A DNA stretch of 64,000 nucleotides from Heliopora coerulea. Lineage: Eukaryota > Cnidaria > Anthozoa > Scleralcyonacea > Helioporidae. This document shows, piece after piece, positions 10,869-23,258 of the stretch. How positions within the stretch are numbered: position 1 is the stretch's first letter; each line of letters opens with the position of its first letter. Location: positions 558,001 through 622,000 of the forward strand of contig JASJOG010000161.1 of assembly GCA_030142905.1 (NCBI GenBank), written 5' to 3'. Made by a program: the position numbers and the translations under genes. Below the pieces are notes generated by a model that saw only the letters and a list, made by a program, of their open reading frames with translations, did no database searches and had not been told where the DNA came from.

Positions 10869-11052
10869 CAACAGCTGTTTTAAATGCGCACGCTCTCAAG
10901 CCATTCTCTCAGAAAAACTTTCTGAGTCCCGAACGGGAATCGAATCCGTAACCTTCTGATCGCCGGTGAGATGCTCTAACCATAGAATAGCTTGAGAGCG
11001 TGCGCATTAAGAACATTTACCAAGCTACCACAATTACAACAGCTGTTTTAAA
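10869..11052 (-). mobile_element. tRNA-derived SINE with 16-bp target duplication
   Basis: The 16-bp sequence caacagctgttttaaa occurs at 10869-10884 and 11037-11052 as exact direct repeats, flanking a 152-bp insert. On the minus strand the insert holds a tRNA-like A-box region (ATGGTTAGAGCATCTC) and a B box (GGATTCGATTCCC). It also contains perfect 18-bp inverted repeats, aatgcgcacgctctcaag at 10883-10900 and its complement at 10991-11008. Long target duplications are characteristic of LINE-mobilised SINEs. The inverted repeats may simply reflect an extended acceptor-like stem. Confidence 0.8.
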
Positions 11053-11492
11053 ATAACTCAATTCTCTATTTGTATCGATCATATATACCTACAGCCTGCA
11101 AAATGTTACCTAAAATAGGCAGCAAATAAAATAGACATCAGATAATTGAATTGCTGTAACATTTTGCTTTACATTTTGACGAACGTTCGAGCGTCGATAG
11201 AAGAGTCTATATCTCAGATGTTAAACATTGAATAGTAAGTAATTTTATTGAAGTCGTAATGTGCCACATCCCCAATTCAATCAGCCGAATTGTAATGATA
11301 CAAGGGAGTGTATTTTAAACTTTTCGTGAATAACATAGCGTACCTAAAAAGAAATCCAGACAGCATTTTAAGTCATACGTGCTTTCAAGAATATTAAGAT
11401 TTTGTGCCGAGCATGAAAATTTTAAGAATTAAGAAAGTTTAACCTTAGTTTACCTGTAAAGGTTGCCTAACATGTGTGACCTTTCGTTTTAG

Positions 11493-11540
11493 ATAACTTC
11501 AAAGAGCATCAAGCAACTGAAAAAGAAACGGTCAAACGTG
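11493..11540 (+). CDS. Candidate 16-codon exon of the Roc-COR gene
   Basis: This 48-bp stretch is bounded by a pyrimidine-rich acceptor (cctttcgttttag, ending 11492) and a consensus donor (gtaagt at 11541). Entered in phase 1, as left by the donor at 8187, it is open, encodes a charged peptide (DNFKEHQATEKETVKR) and exits in phase 1 again. A symmetric exon with two good sites is encouraging, but its size makes chance possible. RNA evidence would decide. Confidence 0.45.
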
Positions 11541-13914
11541 GTAAGTAGCAACATTCTGAACGGAAAAGGGACATATTTAAATCATCTTTAATCGTGTTTA
11601 CAAATACGAACTTCACGTTAGGCGAGTTTGTTTTTCTGCATGAATCTTTTGACAGCTCTTTTAATGAAAAATAGTCGAAAAGACTGTTGTAATTATTTTA
11701 AAATAACTTTCTCAAAGGATTGAAAAGTAGCCTTTTAATTTACATTCAACGGACCGTCTTATGTCCAATCAGATTTATCAAAAATTCTTTTTCTTTCGTA
11801 ATGGAAAAAGTAATAGATAAGGAGCATGGTCTTCGGAGCAATGAGTGATCCACCTGTGGCACCCCGCGTGATAACACATGTACAATTTTGTTAGGCATTT
11901 ATCTGGTGACTAACGGTTACTAATTCACTAGCAACCTTTCTCCACAGTAAGTATCGAGAAGTTCTAAGAATATATCAAAAATATAAATCGCCCCATCCAC
12001 TCTAGATTAGGTTTAAATGAACTTTTAAAAGTTCAGTAGTTACGATGATCCACGACGGCCTCTCGTCATTTGGGACTTAACTTGTGGACGTAACCGTATG
12101 CCGTACCACATGAAAAATGTCTCCGCATTATTTTTATGTCATCGTTTTTGTTGTAAGGTTAACGCGTCGCACTGTAATGGTGCGTTTAATGCGAAAGGTA
12201 TCACACAAGTGATGCAAGGCTATTCTTGACGCGCGACAGCATTCAGTTACAATGACGCGTCATGCATCTAGTGCACATAAGCCATAAGTGTAACGCTGAA
12301 ACTTACTTTTTCACAGTGGATATTAAAAGGCGGAATTTTCTTGTAACGTTTTGTATGGAAGTGTCCCATCTGATCAAAACATGAACTCTCTATTTTCCTA
12401 CGGTCAACAAGAGAGATTTTCGTGATAAAAAATTTGTTTCTTGGTGTTTTATTGTGATGTCGCTTGCCAGGACAAGTGAAAATAGATTAAAGTTTTTCTG
12501 CGTATAATTTGATAAGATTTGAATCTTGCACTTTGCCATAGATTAAGTAGAACACCATCTTGATTTCTTCATAGATCCTTTTCTCCTTTTTAAGCAAGAT
12601 TTTGGTAGCTGCCTTTCAGTCCTTTGTTGAAGCTAAAGTTTGACGTGCGCAACGAGGTTCACATACTCACATTAACGAAAATATGAAAATTAGAATACTG
12701 TGTAGGTACTTCTAAAAGAGCAGGAAAATCTTAATTGAGGTATTCTTAACCCTTTCCGGTGCGAGACGTCTCCCTTGACGTGCAAAATCGTCAGGGGTTA
12801 GCCAGAGTGAAATCAGAAAGTCAAGTACGGACCGAAAATAGTTAAAGGCAATGTGTTGCTGAAATTCGAGAAAACGAGAATCTTACGTCTCGAGCAAAAT
12901 CCCTTTATCAGAATGAAATGTAAGATAAAATCAAAACGACATTAAGTATTACCAGTTCAAAAAGGGTGAGAGATAAATGCTACCAGGTAGATGAGCAGAA
13001 GGTAAACAAAATGGTAATAAGGATGGAAGTCATTTAGAACTTTTAGCGCCGATCAATAAGCCAACTGTCAGAGGGGACAGTAACCAAGGGTGTGACAAGT
13101 ATTTAAATATCCTGGGGAAATAAAAATTTACGACTATCCTTACCTCTTGAGATGAGAACGATGGCATAGGCCTCTCATATCTGAGACAAAGTGGTTGGGG
13201 AATGGGAATTCTGGGGAACAGGTTTGTCTACGTCATTGTTCCTTACGGAGATATGTTTCGTGAACTTGTCGAAGAGACGTCTCACCAATAAGAGCTTGCA
13301 ACATTTATCGTACAAAATACAAGCAATGATATTAGTGGAAGTGCAAGAAAACCTGTTGAACAACTTAGTTATATTTCAATCTGGGAATAACCTCATTGGT
13401 TGTGAGGAATTTGCATGTTTAGGAACTGGAACGACAGCAAAGAAATGTTCCAGCTTACTGAAAAGAGTTTTTAGGGAAACTGTGTACTAAACAGTCCGTG
13501 ACATTATTGTTGTCTCCTATCCTTTTCGTACAACTAATACCCAGTGTTTTTCTTTTCTGTTGTTTGATTTCATATTTAACCCTCATAAAGGGGTTTTACT
13601 CTAAACGTAAGGATTTCTTGTTCTAGGGTTTTTGGCGAAGAACTACCCTAAAACTTTTAACGGTTTCGTTCAAAACTGCCATCCAGTATTCTATTTTTCA
13701 TATTATCGTACAAGTGAGTTAGCTGACATCCTTCTGTAATAAAAACCTCAGCTTCAACCATGCATTAAAAGGCAGCTATCAAAAATCATAAAAAGAGAAT
13801 AAAAACGACAAATTTTGGTAGACTTCAGTACAGGATATTACTTAATTTGTGCGATGATTGAGTATTTAAATCTAATAAAATATTAAGCAGAAAAGAATTA
13901 ATTTTTTCTTAACT
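11541..13914. other. Spacer or intron, no gene seen
   Basis: AT-rich sequence with only short unconvincing open frames. A segment near 12750-12840 starting accctttccggtg loosely resembles the tandem repeat unit downstream. Nothing else is supported. Confidence 0.35.
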
Positions 13915-14375
13915 CTTTCCTGGCTGCCTAAGACTTCTACTATTTTCCTCAGGCTAACATAAGACTATTTTACTCTGGCTAACACCAGACGTTTTTACTA
14001 GTCAAAGGGAGAGCTCCCGCCTCGAAAGAACTATTGCAAGATTTAGTTTACGTTTTCTCGGCGGTGTGAGACTTCTATTATAGTGCTGCAGCTAATGCCT
14101 TGCAATTTTACTCGTCAAAGGAAAAGGTCCCGCCTCAAAAGAGTTATAACAAGTCTCTATTCATTCTTTCCCGGCGACATAAGACTTCTTCTATTTTACT
14201 CTCGCTAATGCCAGACGATTTTACTCGTCAAAGGTGGAACTCCTGTCAAAAAAAGAGTTTTAACAAGTCTCTATTCATTCTTTCACGGCGGCGTAAGACT
14301 TCTGTTATTTTACCCTGTCTATGGCCAGCCAATTTTACTCGTCAAAGGAAGAGCTACGGCCTCCAAAGATTTAAT
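13915..14375. repeat. 113-bp tandem repeat, about four copies
   Basis: The marker ctNgtcaaag recurs at 13998, 14111, 14224 and 14339, giving periods of 113, 113 and 115 bp. Each unit also contains a ttctttccNgg block, a taagacttct block and a tttta-ctc run. Copies differ by point changes and short indels. An open frame across the middle copies (14100-14465) is a product of the repeat and is not taken as a gene. Confidence 0.85.
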
Positions 14376-16909
14376 CCATTATCATTTGTCCAAGTAAGTT
14401 ACACCATAATGAGAAAGGAAGTAATTCAGTTTTCATCACCAAAATATGTTTCTTGTTCGCCATAGGGTGTTTTTGATTCATAGTTTGATAAGACGATCAT
14501 GGCCCATTGCATAATAAACATTACGAGAGGATCCCGCCTTGTCACTTCTACCGTGGAAAGTTAAGTTTAGGCATGTCAAGTTACGGCTTGTGTACACTCC
14601 TTGCACAACGCGTTGCCGTAACCGTACTCCGCAACGGACAAAAATTAGCTGTGGCATTATTTATCTAATAGAAGTATTGCAGTGTGACACATTCAGCGTT
14701 CAGCCTGAACAGTGTCACTGAATTTTAGCTATTTGTTTACTTGTTTATATATTTATTCTATTTACCTATATTTACGCACAGTAAGCTCTCAACCATAATG
14801 ATTACCTTAAAGTACGGTTGTTTTTCAGAGAGCCGTGTAGTACACTTAGTTGCAGTGTAAGTCTACACAGTGCTGTGGCAAGGGATTGGGTGGTGGTGAG
14901 AGGAGGAGGGAAAGCTGGAGCGCTTGCCCCGGACACAAAATTTGATGGGGCGACATTTTACGAAACAGAAATCCGACTTTTTTGTTGGTCTTTCTTTCGT
15001 GATTCAAAAGCAGCTTCCAAAGCTCAACAAAATGTTAAATCATTGCCCTGACTTCTCATCGATAATTGTCAACTCTTCAGTTGTCAAGGTTTAGAAGCGC
15101 CAGTTTTTAATTTTGAATTGCATTTTGAGTAGTAAAATACAAAACAGACACAAAAAACAAAACAAAACAAAAACAAAGACAAAAAAACCCCCAAAACCGA
15201 AAACAATTATTTCTGCTGAATTGCTTGGTTTAGTTGTGTACCGGTAGTGCCAGTATCAGGGTCCCAACCAGGAATTTCCAAAGGCAGCGGTCGGGTAGAA
15301 GTGTCAAGGCACCGTCGAGGCGATTTTGATCATTTTCAGTGAAGTAGACGTTCGTGGCTTAGGGCAATGAGGAAATAAAGCAGTCACTAAAAGGGCAAAT
15401 ATTAGATTTCCCACAAAAAGAGCAAAACCCTTTCTGAAGCCAGATTGATATGGACTAAGTCGTTGGTTCTTAATAGGCGACCCACGGGCCAAACGTGGCC
15501 CGGGAGACGATTTGATCCGGCCCACCAAAAAGGAATCGTATCGCAAAAAATTCGGTAGTTGGTTCTTTGAATATCTCCGTTATCTTAGCAGTCTCGATCT
15601 TTTCTGACATCTAAAATCATAGTTCAAAGTTACTTTGCGTGGCTGTCAATCACGCGCTGCTTTTAGCATTTAAGAAAGTCCATATTAGGTGTCTACGACA
15701 GCTGCCAATCAAGCCTCGAAATAAATCCTGGGAATCTACAGGTCACATTTGCCTTTTTCCTTTGTGGCCTGATAACGCCACTTACCTTTATCTTGGATGT
15801 AACGGTCATGGTCTTCGCTCATTTTTTAGCACTTTCACTGCTTTTTGGTGGTGTTGTGGAAAAAGAACTCACCTGTGCTAGTTGTGCTTGTTTTCTGTTC
15901 ACGATTCACTTTTCGCCAGCAAAAACGTACTCGTACTTCTCTTATCATCACTCAGAATACGCCCAACTCGATACATTTTTTCGCTATAGCCAAGAACACA
16001 CATTACAAATGGTCACCGCACAAACTATGCATGAATATTTAGTATTCGGACGACAACATACAGAACAATTGTTCTCCATAGCGACTGGCAAACAGTGAGG
16101 ACGACTGCTATGTGCCACATGATATCACACACTAGTGTAACACTGTAACCTGTGATGCAAGTGTTTCAACTGGAGGAATTTTTGTAATGCTTGTGGCATC
16201 TTGAATAGCGAGACGTCAGCATTTTCCCGAACTATACGTTCAGAACGATAACGTAAGTAACATTTTCCGAAACAAGAAACTCAACCTTACTCGCATTTTT
16301 TATGAAAAAGAGAATTTTCCGGTCATAGATGACCGGTAAACTGCGATATTTGCCGGTCAAACAGGATAGTTCTACCGGTCAATGACCGGTGACCGGCACT
16401 AATTTCGAGACTTGCCGCCAATCATGACGCACAAACTTGGAAAAACATCCCATTTGTACCTAAACGTGAACACAGTGGGTTTCTCGTGCTTATTTCTGTC
16501 ATTGATTATCGTCAGTTGCATCTCAGTTGGAACCGCATCATTGAAAAACATGAACCATGCACATGTGCCAACGTCGAACTTGACCGTTTTTCCATAGATG
16601 CGAGCAACTTGAGCGTGCATGCCTTCCAACTTTTGAACAATTATGTGATAGTCATATTACTTTGGATACTTCGTAATTCACTATTTACCAATGTAAGCAT
16701 TGTAAATCGTAAACACATCGTGCTCAATAAATTCTGAACTTAAGATCATAAATAACGCGCCATAGGCCTAGCTTCTTCCACTCTTCCGGGATTACCATCT
16801 CCTACCAGCGAGTTGTTTCTCCTTTCGGCCTGTCCCTTCTTATCCCGTTCCTATGATTCAAAACGATCTTGTGACCCTGGAGAACAATCGAGAATTGATG
16901 GACTAATTA
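14376..16909. other. Spacer with minor repeats
   Basis: No gene is supported. There is an A-rich run at 15125-15190. A cluster of the hexamer accggt or its part ccggtc occurs about seven times in 16315-16400. Short open frames at 15304-15546, 15639-16098 and 16399-16737 lack recognisable motifs. Confidence 0.35.
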
Positions 16910-19484
16910 CAGTCGAACCTGTATTAAGCGGTCACTTGGCAAAGTCCCGAAAATTTCATAACTTAAATACTGTTAAAGTAACCTTTATTAAACGGTCACC
17001 TCGACTAGGCGGACGCGGTCACCTTTCGTGCTGTACCAAAGCTAATATTCCATTGTTTTGAACTTGTATTAAACGGTCACCAAAAAAGCTTAGTTTAAAG
17101 ATAAAATTGAATTTAACATTTCATCACTTCCGCTACTGATAATGGACGATCTCCAATTTGTTTCCCCGAAAAATCAAAACAAACACGTCACCACTTGATG
17201 ATATAATGTTGTCATATAATATTGTCAACCTATAAAGTCATTTTATTCAAGTACTTTGAACTTTTCTCTTGTCAACTTTTCCTTTAACCAATCATGCGAA
17301 AATGTATCTCCATTAAAGTGGTACCCACAGGGCACTTTTAAACCATAACCGCCGCCTCTGTTAACACGCTTTCCTTTGACGATTATTTCGCCGGAATTTG
17401 TTGAATGTTTGAGAAATTTCGTCAGCCTCAGTGCAATACGTTTTGGGACATGTCCAAGATGTTCAGCTTGAGATATACCATTGCTAACCCTTGTAGTATT
17501 TGTATCCTCTGGGTCATCTACATTTCTTGGCTACAGGTCTACTTTTTGCTCCTTGATCCTGCTCCGCTTGTCTTCTTAAGATTGCAACGGCATTCAAGTC
17601 ATTTTTGTTGCTTGGTTCCGCTCAAGTGAATATTTGTCACCGATTGTTGCTTCTCAGTCATCCACATACACACGATATCCCCTAATAAATGAACTCACTC
17701 GCAGTGTTTCTGTAGTCATTTTGTTTAACTTCACTCGAGTCTGTAACTCCACCATATCTAAGTTTGTAAACAAGGCGTGTTTAAGTTGCCAGTCTTCTCA
17801 CGAGTAGTTGATTCGTGCTTGCGAATGTGACACCCCTAGATAGAATCCTGATGAGCGGCGTCAGAACATCACTTCTGTTGTTCACTCGCTCGCATTCTAT
17901 TTCCATTGTTTGGCAAGAGGCCACGTGCTATAAAACGCTGTTCCTACAATGTCCACACCGGTTGGGATTGCGTTTCGTCAAAGTTGTTCAGGAGAAACCA
18001 AATATCGATGCTTAGTTTGCCAAATACCGACGTGTAATCGTTCAACTAACTGTTCGATTGCTGCACCTGAAGACGCACCGGGTTGGAGGGCTGGTTTAGC
18101 AGTTGCCATGTGTGAATCTTGTAAAAGAAGTAAAGAAGCTGTAGGCAGCAAAGCAGAAGATATCGACGATATAGCGTCGACATTACAGAAAAAAACGCAA
18201 ATGCCTAAGTCTTCAACAAAGATTGGAAATGGTCCGCTATTCGAAGGACAATCCATGCTGCGAATATGGAAAAATAGCTGAGTATTTTGGGATAGGAAGA
18301 ACACAAGCATAAAAAATTCTTCAAAATAAAAATGCCATTGTCGCCTCCTATTAAAGTAACGTCATCCCAATTCAACAAAACAGATCCCGTACTGGAAAGT
18401 ACTCCAATACGAACCAAGCTCTATGGGTCTGGTATTCAATGTGTAGAAACTCGAACATACCTGTTTCAGGACCAATGCTCCAGGAAGAAGCGGTTTTGAT
18501 CACTGAAAAGTTGGGCATCTTCGGGTTTGTAGCATCCAATGGCTGGTTAGAGTCCTTCAAGAAACAACACAGGATTTGCAATATGTCCGTGGCTGGAAAA
18601 GAAGCAGATGTGAGGGGGAAACTGTTGAAAGTTGGCATGAAAGAGCAAGAGAGATTAGGAGAGGATGGAAACCTGAAAACGTTTGGAATATGGGCAAAAC
18701 TGAAGCCTTTTGGCGCCGATTGCCTGAGAAGACCCTGAGTGAAAAAGGGAAACGATGCAGCGGTGGTAAGGAGGCAAAGCAACGGAATACTTAGGCTTCC
18801 TTTGTGAATGCTGCTGGAGAAAAAGAAGATCCCATCGTCATTGGAAAATATGCCAGGCCTAGGTATTTTAAGAATTTAAAAGATGCCAAACACCCGTATA
18901 AGTGTCAGTATTTTTCAAACCCAAAAGCTTGGATAAACTCTTAAATTTTGAACTTGATCTTGTCGAAGCTAAACCAGCGCTTGCTCAAAGAGAAGAGAAA
19001 TATTCTTTTGTTTACTGACAACGCACATTGTCATCCACCATGTCTTGAAGGAATGTTTTCCAATATCAAAGTAGTGTTTTTGCCAAAAAATACAACATCT
19101 AAGACCCAGCCACTAGACGCTGGAATCATCTCTGACTGGAAAGTAAAGTGTAAGAAATGTCTTCTCCGATATGTGTATTCCAGAGCAAATGGGTCGACTA
19201 ACGCATCAGAAATAGTTAAGTCTATAAATATTCTAATGGCCGCTAAATGGGGAAAAGAAGCATGGAACGAAGTATCAAGCTGCACAATAAAAAAGTGCTT
19301 TCAGACCACAGGAATGTATCCACAAGATCCAGTCTTGGGAGACGATCCTTTCGAGGGAGAAGAGCTTCATGATCTGCAAAATCTTATCTGCAGATTTGAA
19401 ATACCATATACAACAGATGAATTTATCACAGCTGAAGATGAAATTGAAATTTGTTCTGGATTAATTGATTGTCTATATTGCTGA
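16910..19484 (+). mobile_element. Tigger/pogo DNA transposon, 3' end not found
   Basis: A terminal repeat CAGTCGAACCTGTATTAAGC begins at 16910 directly after TA (16908-16909), the insertion target of the pogo/Tigger group. Subterminal copies of ttaaacggtcacc follow at about 16988 and 17072. The transposase relic lies downstream on the same strand. I could not find the matching right terminus after 19484, so the element appears truncated. A related terminus is present on the deleted element at 57702. Confidence 0.75.
17949..19484 (+). pseudogene. Tigger/pogo transposase, broken, with Cys-rich N-terminus
   Basis: Pieces in several frames give, in order: an N-terminal Cys module (CLVCQIPTCNRSTNC ... 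CESC, 18010-18120); a psq-type helix-turn-helix (about 18250-18330); a CENP-B-like HTH (NIPVSGPMLQEEA to GWLESFKKQH, 18450-18570); and a DDE domain (18600-19480). Of the catalytic acids the second (LLFTDNAHCH) and third (TQPLDAGII) are intact. The first, normally NMDETG, reads NMGKTE. At least three frame changes and several stops separate the pieces. These enzymes excise and insert DNA at TA sites. Certainly inactive. Confidence 0.85.
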
Positions 19485-20116
19485 CAATATTTGGACAATT
19501 CTTTCAATTTTACGTCTATGGTAAAGCACATTTTGTGTTTAGGAGAAAGGAATGTACTGCAGTGAATTTTCTAATTTACGAATTAAATGACTAAATACAA
19601 TTATAAAATCTCGTGGCTTTTTTAACCTTTATGACGAATACTAAAAGCGATCATAAATTTATCTCCGTGCAACTCTAAATAATAATAAAGTATCAACCAT
19701 CATTAAACCTATGTGCAATAAATTAGAAAATAATTTCCATAGTGTCACCATAACTGTTTTTAAGGGGGCCGAACGATATCACGGCCCCTCTTAATAAAAT
19801 GTTAAGAGGCCGAGGCCCCTGTGGTCCCCTGCTTCCTACGCAAGTGGGTCCCACACAAGCATTCGTTCAGTTCTATGGAAAAATGCACCCAGTAAGTGAT
19901 TCAAAATATGTGATAAGAAAGGGGCCACAACAGAGGCTGAGTCTTAACATAATCCTGCAGAAATCTTTTCAAGGCCAGAGGCTTTGTTTGAACTGATATT
20001 TTTTAATGCTTGGAATACTTATGCATCCGTTGTGAATATAAACTGTAAATCACTGTCTGCAAGCTTCACAAAATCTTTGAAACTAGAAGTCAAAATTTCA
20101 AGTTTATACCGTAGTT
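19485..20116. other. Spacer
   Basis: AT-rich sequence after the transposase relic, with a short self-complementary GC-rich patch near 19765-19830 (ggcccct repeats). No gene or transposon end was identified. Confidence 0.35.
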
Positions 20117-20955
20117 GGCATGGTACAATACATGGACTGGACAAGACTGGACTAAAATATGGAGTCGAATAAAGACTGAGATGAAATCGACAATTCCAAA
20201 ACACAAAAATTCATATCGTATTGCACTATCATATTACCAGGACAAGGAAGTCTTAAACCATGAGCCACGTAATGGTTACTTTTGACAATGAACCACGTTA
20301 AAGTTGACTTGGATTTTGACTCATTTGTCTTCATCAAATCAATTATGTCAAAAAATAACGGCTCGATAAAGCAGTAAACTTTAGAGTATACTTCGAAACA
20401 CGGACTCAGACACGGACTCGAACACGGACTCAGACTCAGACTTGCAATTCCATATCTTTAAAGCCGAAAATCTTTTTATCTAGAAATAGATCAATAAATT
20501 TGTCTGTAAAATGAAAAATGTTCCGAATATTGTTAACTTGACGAGACAATATCGGTCGACCCATCAGCCTAACGGGCTAATTCTATAGTGCGCTGGCACA
20601 AATGAGCCATAATAGAAAAACATCTAAAACTTCAATGTAGTTGTGTTGTTTATTTGTCAAAAGTGGTAATGTCTAGTTTGGTTTGAATACTTTCCCGAGA
20701 GTACTTACGTTTGCCATTCCCCCATCAATGTAAAGGGTGGAGTTGCGGCTACGATAAAAATATTTGGAAACGATAATACTACACATTGCAAATTTAACAT
20801 GATGTAAATCTCATGTCAATGGACTAGAGCAAAAGAATAGGAAACAAAGATGCAAATGCTTATATACAGCTATAGTTACACACTTTACACTTTGATAGTT
20901 CATAACACCACAACGTCGGATCTGATAGCTGTAGCAACGTACATGTAATTCTAAC

Positions 20956-21398
20956 AAATAATACGCCTTTTGCTGTTCATTACCAGAAAAAATACTATCA
21001 TTAACGCCAACCTCAAACTCATCAACACAAAAATACATCCATTTTATTCAATCGACATTCACTAACATAGATACGCTGCCAGTTGCATCGAAGGGCGTCC
21101 TATAACGCCAACAGACGACGATTAACACCATTCTAATATACATTAGGGACAATAGAATTTGTATTAGGCAAGATATTTCTCTTACGTAATTAAAATTTTA
21201 TTATCCCTAATGTATATTAGAATGGTGTTAATGGTCGTCTGTTGGCGGCATAGAACGCCCTTCGATGCAAATTGTAGGGTATCTACGTTAGTGAATGTCG
21301 ATGGAATAAAATGAATGTATTTTTACGTTAATGAGTTTGAGGTTGGCGTTAATGATAGTATATTTTCTGGTCATGAACAGCAAAAGGTGTAATAATAG
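20956..21398. mobile_element. Fold-back element inserted in the left arm
   Basis: About 20956-21152 is the reverse complement of 21201-21398 (pair sum 42353 near the centre), for example attaacaccattctaatata at 21121 with tatattagaatggtgttaat ending 21232. The spacer is about 48 bp. The counterpart arm at 26150-26170 lacks it, so it inserted after the arms formed. AATAATA occurs at both edges and may be the target duplication. Confidence 0.75.
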
Positions 21399-21529
21399 AT
21401 GAAATAGAGTTCGAGTATTGATCGTGTGTCGTGTGTCGTGGGTAAAAAGTCGTAGGTCTTGGGTAAAAGCTTGTGAGTTGAATTTTCCTCTACAAATTAT
21501 GGAATAAATTATAATAAAATAAGTATTTC

Positions 21530-22460
21530 AATTATGGTGGTGATGGGCTTTCTGACACCTTTTCTTCGTTGTCTTTCTCCGGCTCCATTACAAATAGCGC
21601 AAAAATATTTTCTTGCATCTTCTTACCGCGTGCGTTTGTATTAAAATACCACGTCACGTCGCCAAATTGAGTGATATGTAGTGGCCTTTCAAGCTAACAA
21701 ACATACAGGATTAAGTAACTGAATTGCGCAAATCCCAAAGGCCATTCTTCAACTTTAGTATATCTTTGTCCCGCAATTATAAACTTAAAAGAGGTAACAC
21801 TAAAACTAAACGCACTAAAACTAAAACTAAACGTACCTTAACCACCTTTTATATTAGCTGCCTTTATTAGCCAAGTAGTCTCGAGTAAAACGTTCATAAG
21901 TTTTATCAGTTGGGACAAGATATATTTTGGCTGCGCGGCCTTTAGTAAAAATGTTGAGCTTGAGTGTTCAGACATGTGGTGATATCGAGTTAAGATCGAT
22001 GTATTTGTTAATGGCTTTCCTTTTAACAATCGTTCGCTTTCTTCTGTGGTGTATCGCTCTGATCTAAGATACGGCTTGGTACTTTGTTCATGTGAGCACA
22101 TATCGCAACTTTGCTTAATAAAAAGAATGAAACATCCAAGGACGACCAACATCTCAAACTTCGGAGTGCTGTTGTCATTCAACACCCGACAAATACATGT
22201 TATAAAGCGAAGCGCTTCTACATTTAGACACTTTCTTAAGTTCTGATATTGAGGAATTAGGATGTGGCAATGCTGCAAGAAAGTGACATTCGTTTCGCAG
22301 AGAACTTTAGAAAGACATCTTCTGAAGTGGATAAAGTATATACGACCCGTTTCCTTTGCCATTTCTGGAACCGATTCAAGATTATGTGACAGTGATTCGA
22401 TTCGAGCACTAAAGGCTCAAGTCTCTAATGGACACGACCAATAAGGACAGCCAAAATTGA
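21530..22460. other. Unassigned segment inside the long-arm structure
   Basis: An open frame of 174 codons on the minus strand (21838-22362) has no motif I recognise, and its overlapping plus-strand frames are no better. I cannot call a gene here. Confidence 0.3.
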
Positions 22461-23218
22461 TTATTACTATTAATAATAAAAATAAATAAATAAATAATAA
22501 TAATAATAATGACTCTTTAGCCTTGGATGGCAACTTATGTAGGAGAAGGAAACTCTGGCATAAAACCAGGAGTAAGTAGCCTGGATGTTTATCTGAAACT
22601 AATGATCCCGGACGACCAGGGCTCATACCCTTGTGTCTAGTAGGAGTAGGTGGATGATAAGTGTCCTCAGGGTGCGGTGACCTTGCCTTGCCGATGCTGC
22701 GTCGATCCAGGATCATGCAAAAAATGTGACTGGACAAGTGTTGGCAAACCCGCTCTGTTAGCCTAACGACTACAACCATTATTCCTTACAACTGGCTCAG
22801 GTATTGCTGACCTTAATTGGTTGATGTGTTCCAGCCGACTATAATGTTGCTAAGGATTAAATGTTAGTCTAAAAGTAAAACAATATCCATTCCTCAACCC
22901 TTCGCAGCTGCGCAGTGAAACTGCCCTTAATTGGGTGGGAGTGCTTTTCGTAAATGCTGTTTGCAGGCTAGGATAGGTATTCGCTATCGGGGAGTACTTC
23001 CAGGAACTACTCGTCAGTATGTCCTTGTCCTGTCGAGCCTTGGTGGCAGGCAGTCCGTGGACTGAAGCGCATGGGTGTTAAAATCCTTAATGGTAAAATT
23101 TGAAATATCCCCATGAGTATCCTAGAACATACATTGTCTCTTCTGTCGGCTGGAATCTTGTTGACGGGCTGCCTTTAGAGGTCAAGACCCTTCGCTGGGA
23201 AGTGTGGTGCGAAATTGG

Positions 23219-23258
<40 letters not shown>

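Noticed and set aside
11947..11975. Fourth Roc-COR exon after ctccacag
   Set aside because: Entering in phase 1 gives a stop after six codons and the pyrimidine tract is short; too weak to list.
14100..14465. 121-codon open frame
   Set aside because: Lies on a 113-bp tandem repeat whose period is not a multiple of three; no recognisable protein.
22417..22779. 120-codon minus-strand open frame near the microsatellite
   Set aside because: Low-complexity leucine run from AAT repeats joined to repeat sequence.
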